A stretch of DNA of 64,000 nt from Catenovulum adriaticum (GTDB lineage Bacteria; Pseudomonadota; Gammaproteobacteria; Enterobacterales; Alteromonadaceae): contig NZ_CP109965.1 of the NCBI RefSeq assembly GCF_026725475.1, forward strand, positions 1 to 64,000. Reading direction: 5' to 3'. The position numbers were made by a program, and so were the translations under genes. Below the pieces are notes generated by a model, which searched no databases, had not been told where the DNA came from, and worked only from the letters and a program-made list of their open reading frames with translations. Below, one piece after another: positions 45,640 through 54,049 of this stretch (the stretch's first letter is position 1; each line of letters starts with the position of its first letter).

Positions 45640-47538
45640 ATGAGCAATAAATTATTCGGCTTACTAAAACAGCGCTCTTTTTTACCCTATTTTTGCACTC
45701 AAGCTTTGGGCGCAATGAATGATAATGTTTATAAAAACAGCTTACTGTTAATTGTCGCTTTTATTGCGCCACAAGCTTTACCGGTTAGTTCAGATTTAAT
45801 TATTAATTTGGCGGCAGCCCTATTTATTTTGCCATTTTTTCTGTTTTCAGCTCACGCTGGTTTATTAGCAGACAAGCTAGAAAAGTCGCAACTTATTCGT
45901 CGAGTCAAGTTATTAGAAGTGGTTATCATGAGCATTGCAGCTTGGGCCATCGTTTCACAATCTATTTTGGTCATGCTGTTATTGCTATTTTTAATGGGGG
46001 TTCAATCTGCTTATTTTGGCCCAGTTAAATATGCGCTTTTACCACAACATTTAAAACCAGCTCAATTATTACAAGGCAATGCTTTAGTGGAGTTAGGTAC
46101 CTTTTTAGCTATTTTATTGGGGACTTTGCTTGCTGGGGTATTAATTGGTCAGTCTAATGGTGCTTTGTATGCGGCGATTGTAGTGGTGAGTTTAGCCATT
46201 TTTGGTTTTATTGCGGCTTGTTTTATTCCAAAAGCAACAGCATCAAATCCAAATATCCAAGTTAAATTTAACCCCTATAAACAATCTTGTCGGATCATTA
46301 AATTAGCTAAGCAAAATAGGGCGGTGTTTTTATCTATTTTAGGCATTAGTTGGTTTTGGTTTTTAGGTGCTACCTATCTAACTCAGTTTCCAAACTTTGC
46401 CAAAATCTATTTAGCAGCCGAGCCTGAAGTGGTATCTGTTTTACTCGCGATATTTTCCATTGGTATAGGTTTAGGGTCTATCTTGTGTAGTAAATTATCT
46501 GGTTCACATATTGAACTGGGTTTGGTGCCAATTGGTTCAATAGGGCTTACTTTATTTGGCGGACATTTATTTTTTGCAGTGCCTGAATTAAGTGTAGATA
46601 CGGTACAAAGCTTTAGTGTGTTTATGCAAAATAGCCAAAATTGGGCTGTGATGATAGACCTAACTTTAATTGGAGTATTTGGTGGCTTATATATAGTACC
46701 ACTGTATGCCATGGTACAAAGCCGTACAGACGAAAGTAAACGCGCACAAATTATTGCAGCCAATAATATTTTAAATGCGTTATTTATGGTGGTCAGTGCT
46801 ATTTTTGCGATCATTTGTTTAAGTGTTTTAGAGCTAAGTATTCCGCAATTGTTTGCCATTTTGGCCGTTATTAATGCTGCAGTGGCTATCTACATTTATT
46901 ACCAAGTACCAGAGTTTACCTTGCGTTTGATGATTTGGTTATTAAGCCATAGCTTGTATCGAGTTAAAAGTTCAGGGCAGCAAGCGATACCAGCTTCAGG
47001 GGGCGTGTTGTTAGCTGCCAACCATGTGAGTTATGTTGATGCGCTGATTTTAGCAGGGGCGTGCCGTCGGCCTATTCGTTTTGTCATGGATAAACGTATA
47101 AGTGACATGCCGTTGTTAAAATACTTTTTTAAACACGCAAGAGTTATCCCTATTTGCCCGCCACGATATAATAGAGCAACTTACGATACTGCGTTTGAGT
47201 TGATTCATCAGGCATTACAAAATGATGAAGTTGTTTGTATTTTTCCAGAAGGTAGATTGACACCTGATGGTAAGCTCAGTCCGTTTAAAAAAGGCATTGA
47301 GCGAATTTTAGCAAGTGATCCTGTGCCTGTTATTCCGGTAGCATTGAAGGGGTTGTGGGGATCATTTTTTAGCCATAAAGGCGGTCATGCACTCACTAAG
47401 TTGCCATCTCGTTTTTGGTCGAAAGTTGAAGTTGAAATACTTGAACCTATACCTGCAGTCGAAGTAACTGCTGCACATTTACAACAGAAAATTCAAAACT
47501 TGCTGGTCGATCCGCCTTCTGACAAACTAAACTCATAA
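45640..47538 (+). CDS. MFS transporter-acyltransferase fusion (LplT-PlsC type)
   Basis: A 632-residue fusion. The first 420 residues form a twelve-helix major facilitator resembling lysophospholipid transporter LplT. The C-terminal part (about 435-620) is a PlsC/Aas-type 1-acylglycerophosphate acyltransferase with the H-x4-D motif in NHVSYVDALIL (His 462, Asp 467) and the substrate motif FPEGRLTPDG near 537. Related Aas fusions carry a third, AMP-forming acyl-ligase domain, which is absent here. The likely job is import and re-acylation of lysophospholipids at the inner membrane, with acyl donors supplied by another enzyme. A strong AAAAGGA ribosome-binding site precedes the start. Confidence 0.88.
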   Translation: MSNKLFGLLKQRSFLPYFCTQALGAMNDNVYKNSLLLIVAFIAPQALPVSSDLIINLAAALFILPFFLFSAHAGLLADKLEKSQLIRRVKLLEVVIMSIAAWAIVSQSILVMLLLLFLMGVQSAYFGPVKYALLPQHLKPAQLLQGNALVELGTFLAILLGTLLAGVLIGQSNGALYAAIVVVSLAIFGFIAACFIPKATASNPNIQVKFNPYKQSCRIIKLAKQNRAVFLSILGISWFWFLGATYLTQFPNFAKIYLAAEPEVVSVLLAIFSIGIGLGSILCSKLSGSHIELGLVPIGSIGLTLFGGHLFFAVPELSVDTVQSFSVFMQNSQNWAVMIDLTLIGVFGGLYIVPLYAMVQSRTDESKRAQIIAANNILNALFMVVSAIFAIICLSVLELSIPQLFAILAVINAAVAIYIYYQVPEFTLRLMIWLLSHSLYRVKSSGQQAIPASGGVLLAANHVSYVDALILAGACRRPIRFVMDKRISDMPLLKYFFKHARVIPICPPRYNRATYDTAFELIHQALQNDEVVCIFPEGRLTPDGKLSPFKKGIERILASDPVPVIPVALKGLWGSFFSHKGGHALTKLPSRFWSKVEVEILEPIPAVEVTAAHLQQKIQNLLVDPPSDKLNS

Positions 47539-47566
47539 ATGTTTTAGTATATAAAAGGATAGATAA

Positions 47567-48106
47567 ATGCGCATGATCCGAAGTTATTTTAGGCTGACTA
47601 TATTTGCGATTGCTTTATTGTTTGGTGTTCAGATCCCCGGATTTATCCAGCAATATACTTTAGTTTCAGAAGCAAGGCTCGCTGAAGCGGAGCAAAACTT
47701 ATCAGGATTTCAGTCAACAGCAGATCAGTTTTTTGGAGGGAGCTTAGAAAAACTAATCGTCTATTACCAACAGAACCCTGATAAAGTTATGAATGCCGAT
47801 GGGCGCAATATAGATGCAATTTATCAAAGAGTTCATTTGCTAACGCAAGAGCAGCAAGCATTGCACCAACCTGCTTATAAAGTGGTATGGCATTTGGCTT
47901 TTAATGCCAACCCCGAAATTCTTAAGCAAGCCCAAACAAATTATAGTTATGTTGTACCACTCAATGTAAATGCGGTGGCGTGGGGCGTTACCGCGGCAAT
48001 TATATTTGCGGCGCTGTTTGATATATTGAGTTTATTGATAATTGCTTGCTGTGTGCGTACCACACGCCGTGTGTTTAAATCTAAACCAATAGCGAATAAA
48101 GCATGA
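47567..48106 (+). CDS. DUF2937-family membrane protein
   Basis: A 179-residue protein with an N-terminal membrane helix (about 8-28), a periplasmic helical segment (about 30-135) and a C-terminal membrane helix (about 137-163; AVAWGVTAAIIFAALFDILS). The layout and the FGVQIPGFIQQY segment fit DUF2937, of unknown function. It has a good ribosome-binding site (AAAAGGA), follows the MFS-acyltransferase gene by 28 bp and overlaps the MOSC gene by four bases (ATGA). Confidence 0.7.
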   Translation: MRMIRSYFRLTIFAIALLFGVQIPGFIQQYTLVSEARLAEAEQNLSGFQSTADQFFGGSLEKLIVYYQQNPDKVMNADGRNIDAIYQRVHLLTQEQQALHQPAYKVVWHLAFNANPEILKQAQTNYSYVVPLNVNAVAWGVTAAIIFAALFDILSLLIIACCVRTTRRVFKSKPIANKA

Positions 48107-48564
48107 TTAAAGCAATTTTTATTGCACAGCAACACAAACAAGTATTGTCCAGTGTGAGGACAGCAACTTGCAGCGCAGGGTTAGGTATTTGGGGCGACCG
48201 AAATTTTGGTAAAACTAAGTGGCCGGGCCAAAATATTACCTTGATTGAAGCAGAAGCAATTGAGCAATTTAATCAAGATTATCAACAGAATATTGGTTGG
48301 CATTCTACCAGACGAAATTTAGTTACGATGGGTATATCGTTAAATCATTTAGTCGGAAAGCGATTTAAAGTCGGCGAAGTAGAGTTATTAGGGGTTGAGC
48401 TGTGTGAACCTTGTCAATTATTAGCTAAATTATTGGCAAATGAAACAGTTAGCCGTGCTCAAGTAATGTCCGGGTTTGAATTTTCAGGCGGCTTGCGTGC
48501 CCAAATATTAACCGATGGTAACATTAAAGTAGGGGATCGTTTTCAATCGCTATGCCTTGAATAA
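48103..48564 (+). CDS. MOSC-domain protein
   Basis: A small MOSC (molybdenum cofactor sulfurase C-terminal) protein of 153 residues. Family signs are the N-terminal GLGIWGDRNFG segment (where MOSC proteins have GDRH), the STRRNLVT and GISLNHLVGKRFKVGEVELLG regions, and the conserved Cys in LCEPCQLLAKLL, the presumed sulfur or cofactor ligand. Standalone MOSC proteins are thought to carry sulfur for metal centres; the substrate is unknown. The start overlaps the DUF2937 gene. Oddly, the last seven codons and the stop lie within a 64-bp fragment of repeat family B, so the C-terminus appears to have been replaced by repeat sequence. Confidence 0.88.
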   Translation: MIKAIFIAQQHKQVLSSVRTATCSAGLGIWGDRNFGKTKWPGQNITLIEAEAIEQFNQDYQQNIGWHSTRRNLVTMGISLNHLVGKRFKVGEVELLGVELCEPCQLLAKLLANETVSRAQVMSGFEFSGGLRAQILTDGNIKVGDRFQSLCLE

Positions 48565-48606
48565 ATACCCAACAAACGGCTGCAAAAATGAACACGAAAG
48601 GTCATC
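48543..48606 (-). repeat. Repeat family B, 64-bp end fragment
   Basis: The run from TCAATCGCTATGCCTTG to AAAGGTCATCA matches the left end of family B in reverse orientation: against copies 1 and 2, GCTGCAAAAATGAAC and CGAAAGGTCA are exact and few other positions differ. The rest of the element is missing. It covers the 3' end of the MOSC gene and most of the gap before the SIMPL gene. Confidence 0.8.
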
Positions 48607-48611
48607 AAATC

Positions 48612-49328
48612 TTAGTCTGCAAGGTAGTATTCGATAGTAGAAACCACTCTGATATTTTTAATGTGTGGATTGTTTTTATCGCGAGCGCTGATACTAAACC
48701 GCCCCTGTGAAGCTCGCTTAATTTTACCTAACTCACTGTTAGAGTCGTTCGCAAATTTCATTGCGACAGCACGCGCATTTTCAGTCGCTTGTTCGATCAT
48801 TTCTGGTTTAATATCATTTAAGCGGTTAAAAATATACTCAGTTCTGGACTGATAGCCATTACCTGTCATAACAATACCTTGTTTACCTAACTCAGACATG
48901 CGTGGCATCAGTGTTCTAACGGCATTAATTTTATCTGAATAAACAGTGACTGTTTGAGTGGCAGTATAACGATATGGATTGTTGTTATTACCATAGTTTT
49001 GGGCTGATTTATCAACAATAGCAGGCGGTGAGACACTAATTTCACTCTCTTTTAAGCCGTTTAATAATAAAAAGGCTCTAATTTTTTGTGTACTATTATC
49101 TGCTTTTTCATATAGCTTGGCTAAATCATTGTCGGCCAGCATAAATTGAATCGGCCAAATTACAATATCGGCAGGTAATTCTTGTTCGGCAAGCCCTTTT
49201 ACGGTAACGCTACGCTCATATTGTTTAATTTGCAGAGCCGCATTTGAAACAAGCGCCCCCAAACCGATTAAGCCAATCATAATGCCTAACGCTAAAACCC
49301 AAGCCGACGAACGAAAATACTTTTGCAT
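48612..49328 (-). CDS. SIMPL-domain (DUF541) periplasmic protein
   Basis: A 238-residue protein with an uncleaved or cleavable N-terminal helix (about 10-30; VLALGIMIGLIGLGALV) and a periplasmic SIMPL domain: SVTVKGLAEQELPADIVIWP at the start and TENARAVAMKFANDSN near the end, both typical of the family. SIMPL proteins (for example E. coli YggE) are linked to oxidative stress, with no known enzymatic activity. ATG 49328 is preferred because AGGATC precedes it; a TTG at 49343 is the alternative. It is convergent with the MOSC gene. Confidence 0.88.
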   Translation of the reverse strand: MQKYFRSSAWVLALGIMIGLIGLGALVSNAALQIKQYERSVTVKGLAEQELPADIVIWPIQFMLADNDLAKLYEKADNSTQKIRAFLLLNGLKESEISVSPPAIVDKSAQNYGNNNNPYRYTATQTVTVYSDKINAVRTLMPRMSELGKQGIVMTGNGYQSRTEYIFNRLNDIKPEMIEQATENARAVAMKFANDSNSELGKIKRASQGRFSISARDKNNPHIKNIRVVSTIEYYLAD

Positions 49329-49392
49329 ACCCGATCCTTGCAATTAATAGTTATTTTTTAGTTTTAATTTATCTTTAATCTTAATTACTAGT

Positions 49393-49950
49393 TTAGTCTT
49401 TAAGATAACCAAATAATTCAGTAATTTGTTCTTTTGTGAGCTGGTTCATTTTTGCAATGTTTTGCTCTGGAATACCATCAACATCGGGATGGCTTTCGAC
49501 CGCTTTATCGAGCGAGCTTTCACGCAAAATATGTAAAATAGGATAAGGCGCTTTATTGGTTAGGTTTTCTGGATCTTGCTCAGTCGTTCCCGCAAATTGA
49601 TAATGCGGATGAAAGCTAGCAATTTGAAATACACCTTGCCAATTATATTGCTCAATGAGCGCATCGGCTAAATTTAAAAAGTCGTTATAGTCGAAAAAGT
49701 CCTGCAGGTGATTCGTTACAACTAATACACTCGTTTCGGTTGTTTCTATTGGGGTATTTTCTAATAGCTTAAATTGTTGCAGTAAATCTTGCAGTAAGGT
49801 GTCATCGTCACTTGCGGTGCTTATTGCTATTTTAACTTGTTTTTGTTTGTAGGGACGTTTGGCAAAAGGGCAAAGATTTAACCCTATTACGACTTGTTCT
49901 AACCAAGTTTTTATTTGCTGAGTCACTAGCACTGAATTGTTTGTTTGCAT
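49393..49950 (-). CDS. DUF1415-family protein
   Basis: A 185-residue cytoplasmic protein with the DUF1415 signature WLEQVVIGLNLCPFAKRPY near the N-terminus, followed by IASFHPHYQFAGT and APYPILHILRESSLDKAV. The function is unknown. The conserved Cys-Pro-Phe and His residues could form an active site, but that is speculation. It lies 49 bp upstream of, and on the same strand as, the SIMPL gene. Confidence 0.88.
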   Translation of the reverse strand: MQTNNSVLVTQQIKTWLEQVVIGLNLCPFAKRPYKQKQVKIAISTASDDDTLLQDLLQQFKLLENTPIETTETSVLVVTNHLQDFFDYNDFLNLADALIEQYNWQGVFQIASFHPHYQFAGTTEQDPENLTNKAPYPILHILRESSLDKAVESHPDVDGIPEQNIAKMNQLTKEQITELFGYLKD

Positions 49951-50039
49951 AATAGGTTTATATCTTAAAGTGAGAAATGCTATTGTATGGCAAAATAAAT
50001 AACCACGCGAGATTAGCGTAGAGAAAGAGGATAAATATT

Positions 50040-50636
50040 ATGGTCATGACAGCCTCCACTATGATGGACTTGGGCACTCAGGCACCCGATTTTTCGCTAA
50101 AAAATACCGAAGGCGGTACCACTCAATTAGCAGATTTTAAACAAGCCAAGGCACTGGTTGTTTTGTTTATATGTAATCACTGTCCTTATGTGATTCATAT
50201 TGCACCTAAATTAGCAGAGTTAGCAAAAGCTTACCAAGCTAAAGGGGTCGAGTTTGTTGCCATTAATAGTAATGATACACAAACTTATCCTGCCGATAGT
50301 TTTGAAAATATGGTGCAAGAAAAACAAAAACAGGGTTATCCATTCGCTTATTTAATTGATGACACGCAAGCCGTAGCGAAAGCTTATAACGCGGCTTGTA
50401 CGCCCGATATATTTGTCTTTGATCAAAATCAAGCCTTGGCTTACCGCGGTCAATTTGATGCCAGTCGACCTTTTAGGATTTCTTCTGGTAATTATGATTC
50501 AAGTAAAAATCCAGCCACAGGTGAAGATTTAGCTCACGCATTAGATTGCATTTTAGCTGAGAAGCTAATTGCTAGCGAACAATTGGCTTCTATCGGCTGT
50601 AATATAAAGTGGAAGCCAGGCAATGAGCCAGCATAA
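50040..50636 (+). CDS. Thioredoxin-fold redoxin (AhpC/TSA-like)
   Basis: A 198-residue thioredoxin-fold protein without signal peptide. The N-terminal GTQAPDFSLKNTEGGTTQL is typical of peroxiredoxin-like AhpC/TSA proteins; the active-site motif is CNHCPY near residue 45. The pair FDASRP and GEDLAHALD belongs to a cytoplasmic family often annotated simply as thioredoxin family protein. It probably acts as a disulfide reductase or peroxidase; the substrate is unknown. The chosen ATG follows an AAAGAGG ribosome-binding site; two further in-frame ATGs are close. Confidence 0.85.
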   Translation: MVMTASTMMDLGTQAPDFSLKNTEGGTTQLADFKQAKALVVLFICNHCPYVIHIAPKLAELAKAYQAKGVEFVAINSNDTQTYPADSFENMVQEKQKQGYPFAYLIDDTQAVAKAYNAACTPDIFVFDQNQALAYRGQFDASRPFRISSGNYDSSKNPATGEDLAHALDCILAEKLIASEQLASIGCNIKWKPGNEPA

Positions 50637-50669
50637 TAGGCTAGTTTTTATTATGAACCTTTCATTCGT

Positions 50670-51347
50670 TTAGTTGTTAGGTTGGGTATTTTTGACTAAA
50701 AATACCCAATTTTTAAACCCAATTATTTTATCTGCCCACTGAATGGTTAAGCCAGTTTGTTGAATATAAGTTTTAATTAACTCAGCCTCTGCTGGTGTGT
50801 CTGGAATAAAGTTAATGTAAGCAAAGCCATTCGGCGTCAGTCGGTTTTTTAATGCAATAAAATATTGAGCGTTAATAAAACTTAATAATGAACAGCCCGA
50901 TTTAAATAAATCAGTAATAATTAAATGATATTTTTTTTGATCTGACAAAATAAAATGTTCAGCCGATTGATGAATAGTATTTATATTGCTCTTTTGTGGA
51001 TTAAAATAAGTTTTAAATAATTCAATTACTGCAGCACTTTGTTCAACCACTGTTATTTGGCTGCAGGGCTTTTGCTGGTTGAAATATCGAGCATTGCTTG
51101 CACCACCTAAACCAAACTCTAAAATGTTGGCATTATCTGGTAACTCATCAACAAAGCCTTTTAATGGTTGCTGGTGGGGTAAGGTAAGTTGGCTGGGTTC
51201 GGCTTTATTCATAATAGACTGCACAGTGTCATTCATTAACAACCAAATATAGTATTGGTTCTCGCAAACCTGCCATTTGACTTCAGCTTCATTGATGAAG
51301 TTTAGTAACTGGCTATTTTGTAATGACGTTTTAAGATCGACAAGCAC
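50670..51347 (-). CDS. Spermidine synthase-like methyltransferase-fold protein
   Basis: A 225-residue protein with a Rossmann SAM-binding core like spermidine synthases: motif I ILEFGLGGASNARYF (where active enzymes have LxIGGGxG), VVEQSAAVIELFKTYF with the acidic residue of motif II, and YHLIITDLFKSGCSLLSF with the catalytic-region Asp. The N-terminal tetramerisation strands are shortened. Members with this degeneration are common in gammaproteobacteria and have no established substrate, so polyamine synthesis should not be assumed. The gene stands alone, divergent from the GNAT-thioesterase gene. Confidence 0.7.
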   Translation of the reverse strand: MLVDLKTSLQNSQLLNFINEAEVKWQVCENQYYIWLLMNDTVQSIMNKAEPSQLTLPHQQPLKGFVDELPDNANILEFGLGGASNARYFNQQKPCSQITVVEQSAAVIELFKTYFNPQKSNINTIHQSAEHFILSDQKKYHLIITDLFKSGCSLLSFINAQYFIALKNRLTPNGFAYINFIPDTPAEAELIKTYIQQTGLTIQWADKIIGFKNWVFLVKNTQPNN

Positions 51348-51405
51348 TCAATTTACCGTTAATCTGCTAATTATATAAAACATATATAACACAAAGTTAA
51401 GCCTT

Positions 51406-52356
51406 ATGTATCATATAATAACACCTACCACAGAAGCTGATTTTGAAACATATTACAAATTTAGATGGCAGATATTAAAGCAGCCGTTTGGTTTTGCAGT
51501 CGGCTCAGAAAAAGATGAATACGATAGCTTGGCTCAGCATAGAATGATTTGCCACGAAGATGGCACGCCGTTGGCTGTTGGACGTATTCACTTAGTAAGC
51601 CAAGATGAAGCTCAAATTAGACATATTGCGGTTGCGCCCGAGTGCCGAAGTAAAGGGTTAGCCTCGTTATTAATGACCACATTAGAACAAGCTGCGCGCG
51701 AGCAACGAATTAAACGTGTTATTACGTTTTCAAAATTAGACTCGGTTGGTTTTTTTGAAAAATGTGGTTATGAAGTACTCGATAATCCCATTATTGATAT
51801 AGCCAAAGGCACCAGTGGCCAACGTAAGCAAATGTGTAAAAAGCTATCTGAGTACGATGGAATATTGCGTCAACCTTTATGGTGTAAAGAGCTGCAAGAA
51901 ACTTGGCATAACCAAATACCAATTACCCAGCAAATGGGGATTAAAGTTTATCAGTATACTGGTGAGTTGTTAGAGGTACGAGCCGCGCTTAATGCCAACA
52001 TTAATATGCATCAAACCATGTTTGCAGGCTCTATATATTCAATGGCAACTTTAGCTGGTTGGGGCATGGTGCATTTATTATTGCGTGAAAATACCCTACA
52101 TGGCGACATTGTGTTAGGCAAAGGCGAGATTAAATATAATAAGCCTATTAGTAAAATGCCAAAAGCCGTGGTTCGGCTTAATTCGGTCAAAGGGGAATTA
52201 TCTGTTTTACGTGATACCAAAAAAGCAATTTTGGAACTACGAGTTGAGTTATTTGATCACAATGTTTACGCGGGTGTATTTAAAGGACAGTATTATATTT
52301 TGCCTATTTTTACTAATAAAAAAAGAAAAAGAGAAGATGATAAAATCGATTCTTAA
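51406..52356 (+). CDS. GNAT acetyltransferase-thioesterase fusion (YiiD-like)
   Basis: A 316-residue two-domain protein. The N-terminal GNAT domain (about 1-145) has the acetyl-CoA loop VAPECRSKGLASLL (pattern Q/RxxGxA) near residue 80. The C-terminal part (about 165-300) is a hotdog-fold thioesterase of the YiiD type, with NINMHQTMFAGSIYSMATLA carrying the active-site region. E. coli YiiD (FabY-related) shares this architecture and has been linked to fatty-acid initiation; that role here is inference. A basic, disordered tail (KKRKREDDK) ends the protein. Confidence 0.88.
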   Translation: MYHIITPTTEADFETYYKFRWQILKQPFGFAVGSEKDEYDSLAQHRMICHEDGTPLAVGRIHLVSQDEAQIRHIAVAPECRSKGLASLLMTTLEQAAREQRIKRVITFSKLDSVGFFEKCGYEVLDNPIIDIAKGTSGQRKQMCKKLSEYDGILRQPLWCKELQETWHNQIPITQQMGIKVYQYTGELLEVRAALNANINMHQTMFAGSIYSMATLAGWGMVHLLLRENTLHGDIVLGKGEIKYNKPISKMPKAVVRLNSVKGELSVLRDTKKAILELRVELFDHNVYAGVFKGQYYILPIFTNKKRKREDDKIDS

Positions 52357-52858
52357 GGTTAAGTAACCAAGCAATCAAGCCAGCTAGCGACTCACTTTTG
52401 TTTGGGCGCTTTAAAAACGAATATAAATAACCTCAACTCGGTTTAATGAATATGTTTCAAATGGCCTTTTTAACCGCAATTGCAGTGTGAATTTGCCTTG
52501 TCCACGCAAAAACTCTCGTTAGAAACCATGCAGAGCGATAAGGTTAAATAGCACTAAATTTCAACAGTTGATTTAAACTCCACCGTGCAAGCTTAACTTT
52601 CAATACTTTCAACAAAGTGCAAGTTTCTGCCAATTACCCCCCTAACTTAAGTGATTCTACTTTAGCTGAGTGACGCCTTTTATGGTTCTAAACATTAATG
52701 CTGCTGGGCGTGAAACATTATAAATATGTAAATAATTGTAAGAGTTTAGTAAATGTGCTCGACTGGTTATATTAGTCCTAATAAAGTAACACCAAACTGT
52801 GATTAAGTGATTGATCTTACTCCCTCTTTAAATTTTCACACCGGTCTGGAATTTATTT
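52357..52858. other. 500-bp non-coding region before macA
   Basis: No convincing gene. It holds repeat family A copy 2 (52422-52548). The following 310 bp are AT-rich and probably contain the macA promoter; TATATT near 52775 is a possible -10, but its -35 is poor. A ribosome-binding-like TCTGGA lies just before the macA start. Confidence 0.5.
52422..52548. repeat. Repeat family A, copy 2 (right end missing)
   Basis: Shares with 36552-36803 the left end (ACCTCAACTCGGTTTAATGA versus ACTTCAACTCGGTTTAATGA), GAATTTGCCTTGTCCACGCA and CGTTAGAAACCATGCA followed by AGCGATAAGGTTAA. It lacks both the central 75 bp and the right inverted end of copy 1, so it is a shorter or decayed version. Confidence 0.75.
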
Positions 52859-54049
52859 ATGAAAGCAAAAAAACGAGTTACTCGTTCCTGGGTATTAGTC
52901 ATAATAGGACTCATTATTATTGTAGGGTTAGCAATGGCAGCATACTGGATGATGGCCGGAGGGAATCAACCAAAACCAGAAGCTGTCTTTGCTGAAGTTG
53001 AAATAGGCTCTATTGAAAATTCTATTGTGGCAACGGGGACTTTAGAACCTAAGCATTATGTTGAGGTAGGCGCGCAAGTCTCTGGTCAGGTTGAACATAT
53101 TCATGTGGAAGAAGGGCAAAATGTAAAAGCAGGAGAGCTTTTGGTTGAAATTGATGCAACTGTATTTGAAACCCAATTAAAAAAAGCAGAAGCTGCCCTA
53201 GAAAGTAAAAAAGCACAGTTAAATCAGCTGAGAGCTGAGCTTGAGTTAGCTGAACTGAGAGCCAAAAGAAATGAGCAGCTTTATAAGCAACAAGCTGTCA
53301 GTGAAGATACTTTATTCAGTAGCAAAACAAACGTTAAGGTTTTAAAGTCCAGAATAGAAACAAGTATTGCTCAAATTAAAGCAGATCAAGCTGGTGTTGA
53401 AGGCGACAGAGCTCGTTTAGGTTACGCTAAAATTTATGCGCCTATTTCGGGTACTATTGCCAGTATTCAAGTTAGAGAAGGGCAAACGCTTAATTCAAAC
53501 CAAAATGCCCCTTTGCTACTTAAAATTTCTGATTTAAGCACGATGACATTAAGAGCAGAAGTGTCGGAAGCCGATGTGACTAAGTTGTTTAAAGGCATGT
53601 CTGTTTATTTTTCGACGTTGGGGGATCTTAAAAACTACTGGCATACGCAAGTACGTCAGGTATTGCCCACGCCAAGAGTTGTAAATGATGTTGTTTTATA
53701 TCAAGCGCTAATGGATATTGAAAATAATAACCGTCGGCTCATGGATTCGATGACAACCCAAGTCTTTTTTGTTGTAGAGAAGGCTGAAGATGTCATGGTT
53801 GTTCCATTAAGCGCAATTCGTAACACGCCAAGAGGCAGTATGGCACTTGTTAAAACCGAAACAGGCATCGAGCGAGTTAATGTACAAACCGGTGTAAAAA
53901 ATCGAACGCAAGTAGAAATTTTATCGGGTTTGAATGTAGGTCAACAGGTTATTGTCGGGCAAAAACGAAACCCAGGTCAAAGCGCAGAGCGAGGTCAGCG
54001 AAAGGGTTTTCAAGGTAACAGAGGTGGAGGCCGTCGAGGAGGCTTTTAA
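52859..54049 (+). CDS. macA: MacA-like periplasmic adaptor
   Basis: Membrane-fusion protein of a tripartite MacAB-type efflux pump. One N-terminal membrane helix (about 11-33), a lipoyl-like domain (about 60-100; VEVGAQVSGQVEHIHVEEGQ), an alpha-helical hairpin (about 105-175), the second lipoyl half (KIYAPISGTIASI), a beta barrel and a membrane-proximal domain are visible over 396 residues. The last 20 residues are an Arg/Gly-rich tail (QRKGFQGNRGGGRRGGF), unusual for the core family. Its stop overlaps the macB start (TAATG). Confidence 0.92.
   Translation: MKAKKRVTRSWVLVIIGLIIIVGLAMAAYWMMAGGNQPKPEAVFAEVEIGSIENSIVATGTLEPKHYVEVGAQVSGQVEHIHVEEGQNVKAGELLVEIDATVFETQLKKAEAALESKKAQLNQLRAELELAELRAKRNEQLYKQQAVSEDTLFSSKTNVKVLKSRIETSIAQIKADQAGVEGDRARLGYAKIYAPISGTIASIQVREGQTLNSNQNAPLLLKISDLSTMTLRAEVSEADVTKLFKGMSVYFSTLGDLKNYWHTQVRQVLPTPRVVNDVVLYQALMDIENNNRRLMDSMTTQVFFVVEKAEDVMVVPLSAIRNTPRGSMALVKTETGIERVNVQTGVKNRTQVEILSGLNVGQQVIVGQKRNPGQSAERGQRKGFQGNRGGGRRGGF

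Noticed and set aside
50670..51347. Naming this gene speE (spermidine synthase)
   Set aside because: The glycine-rich motif and N-terminal domain are degenerate, and no speD or polyamine gene is adjacent, so only the fold is claimed.
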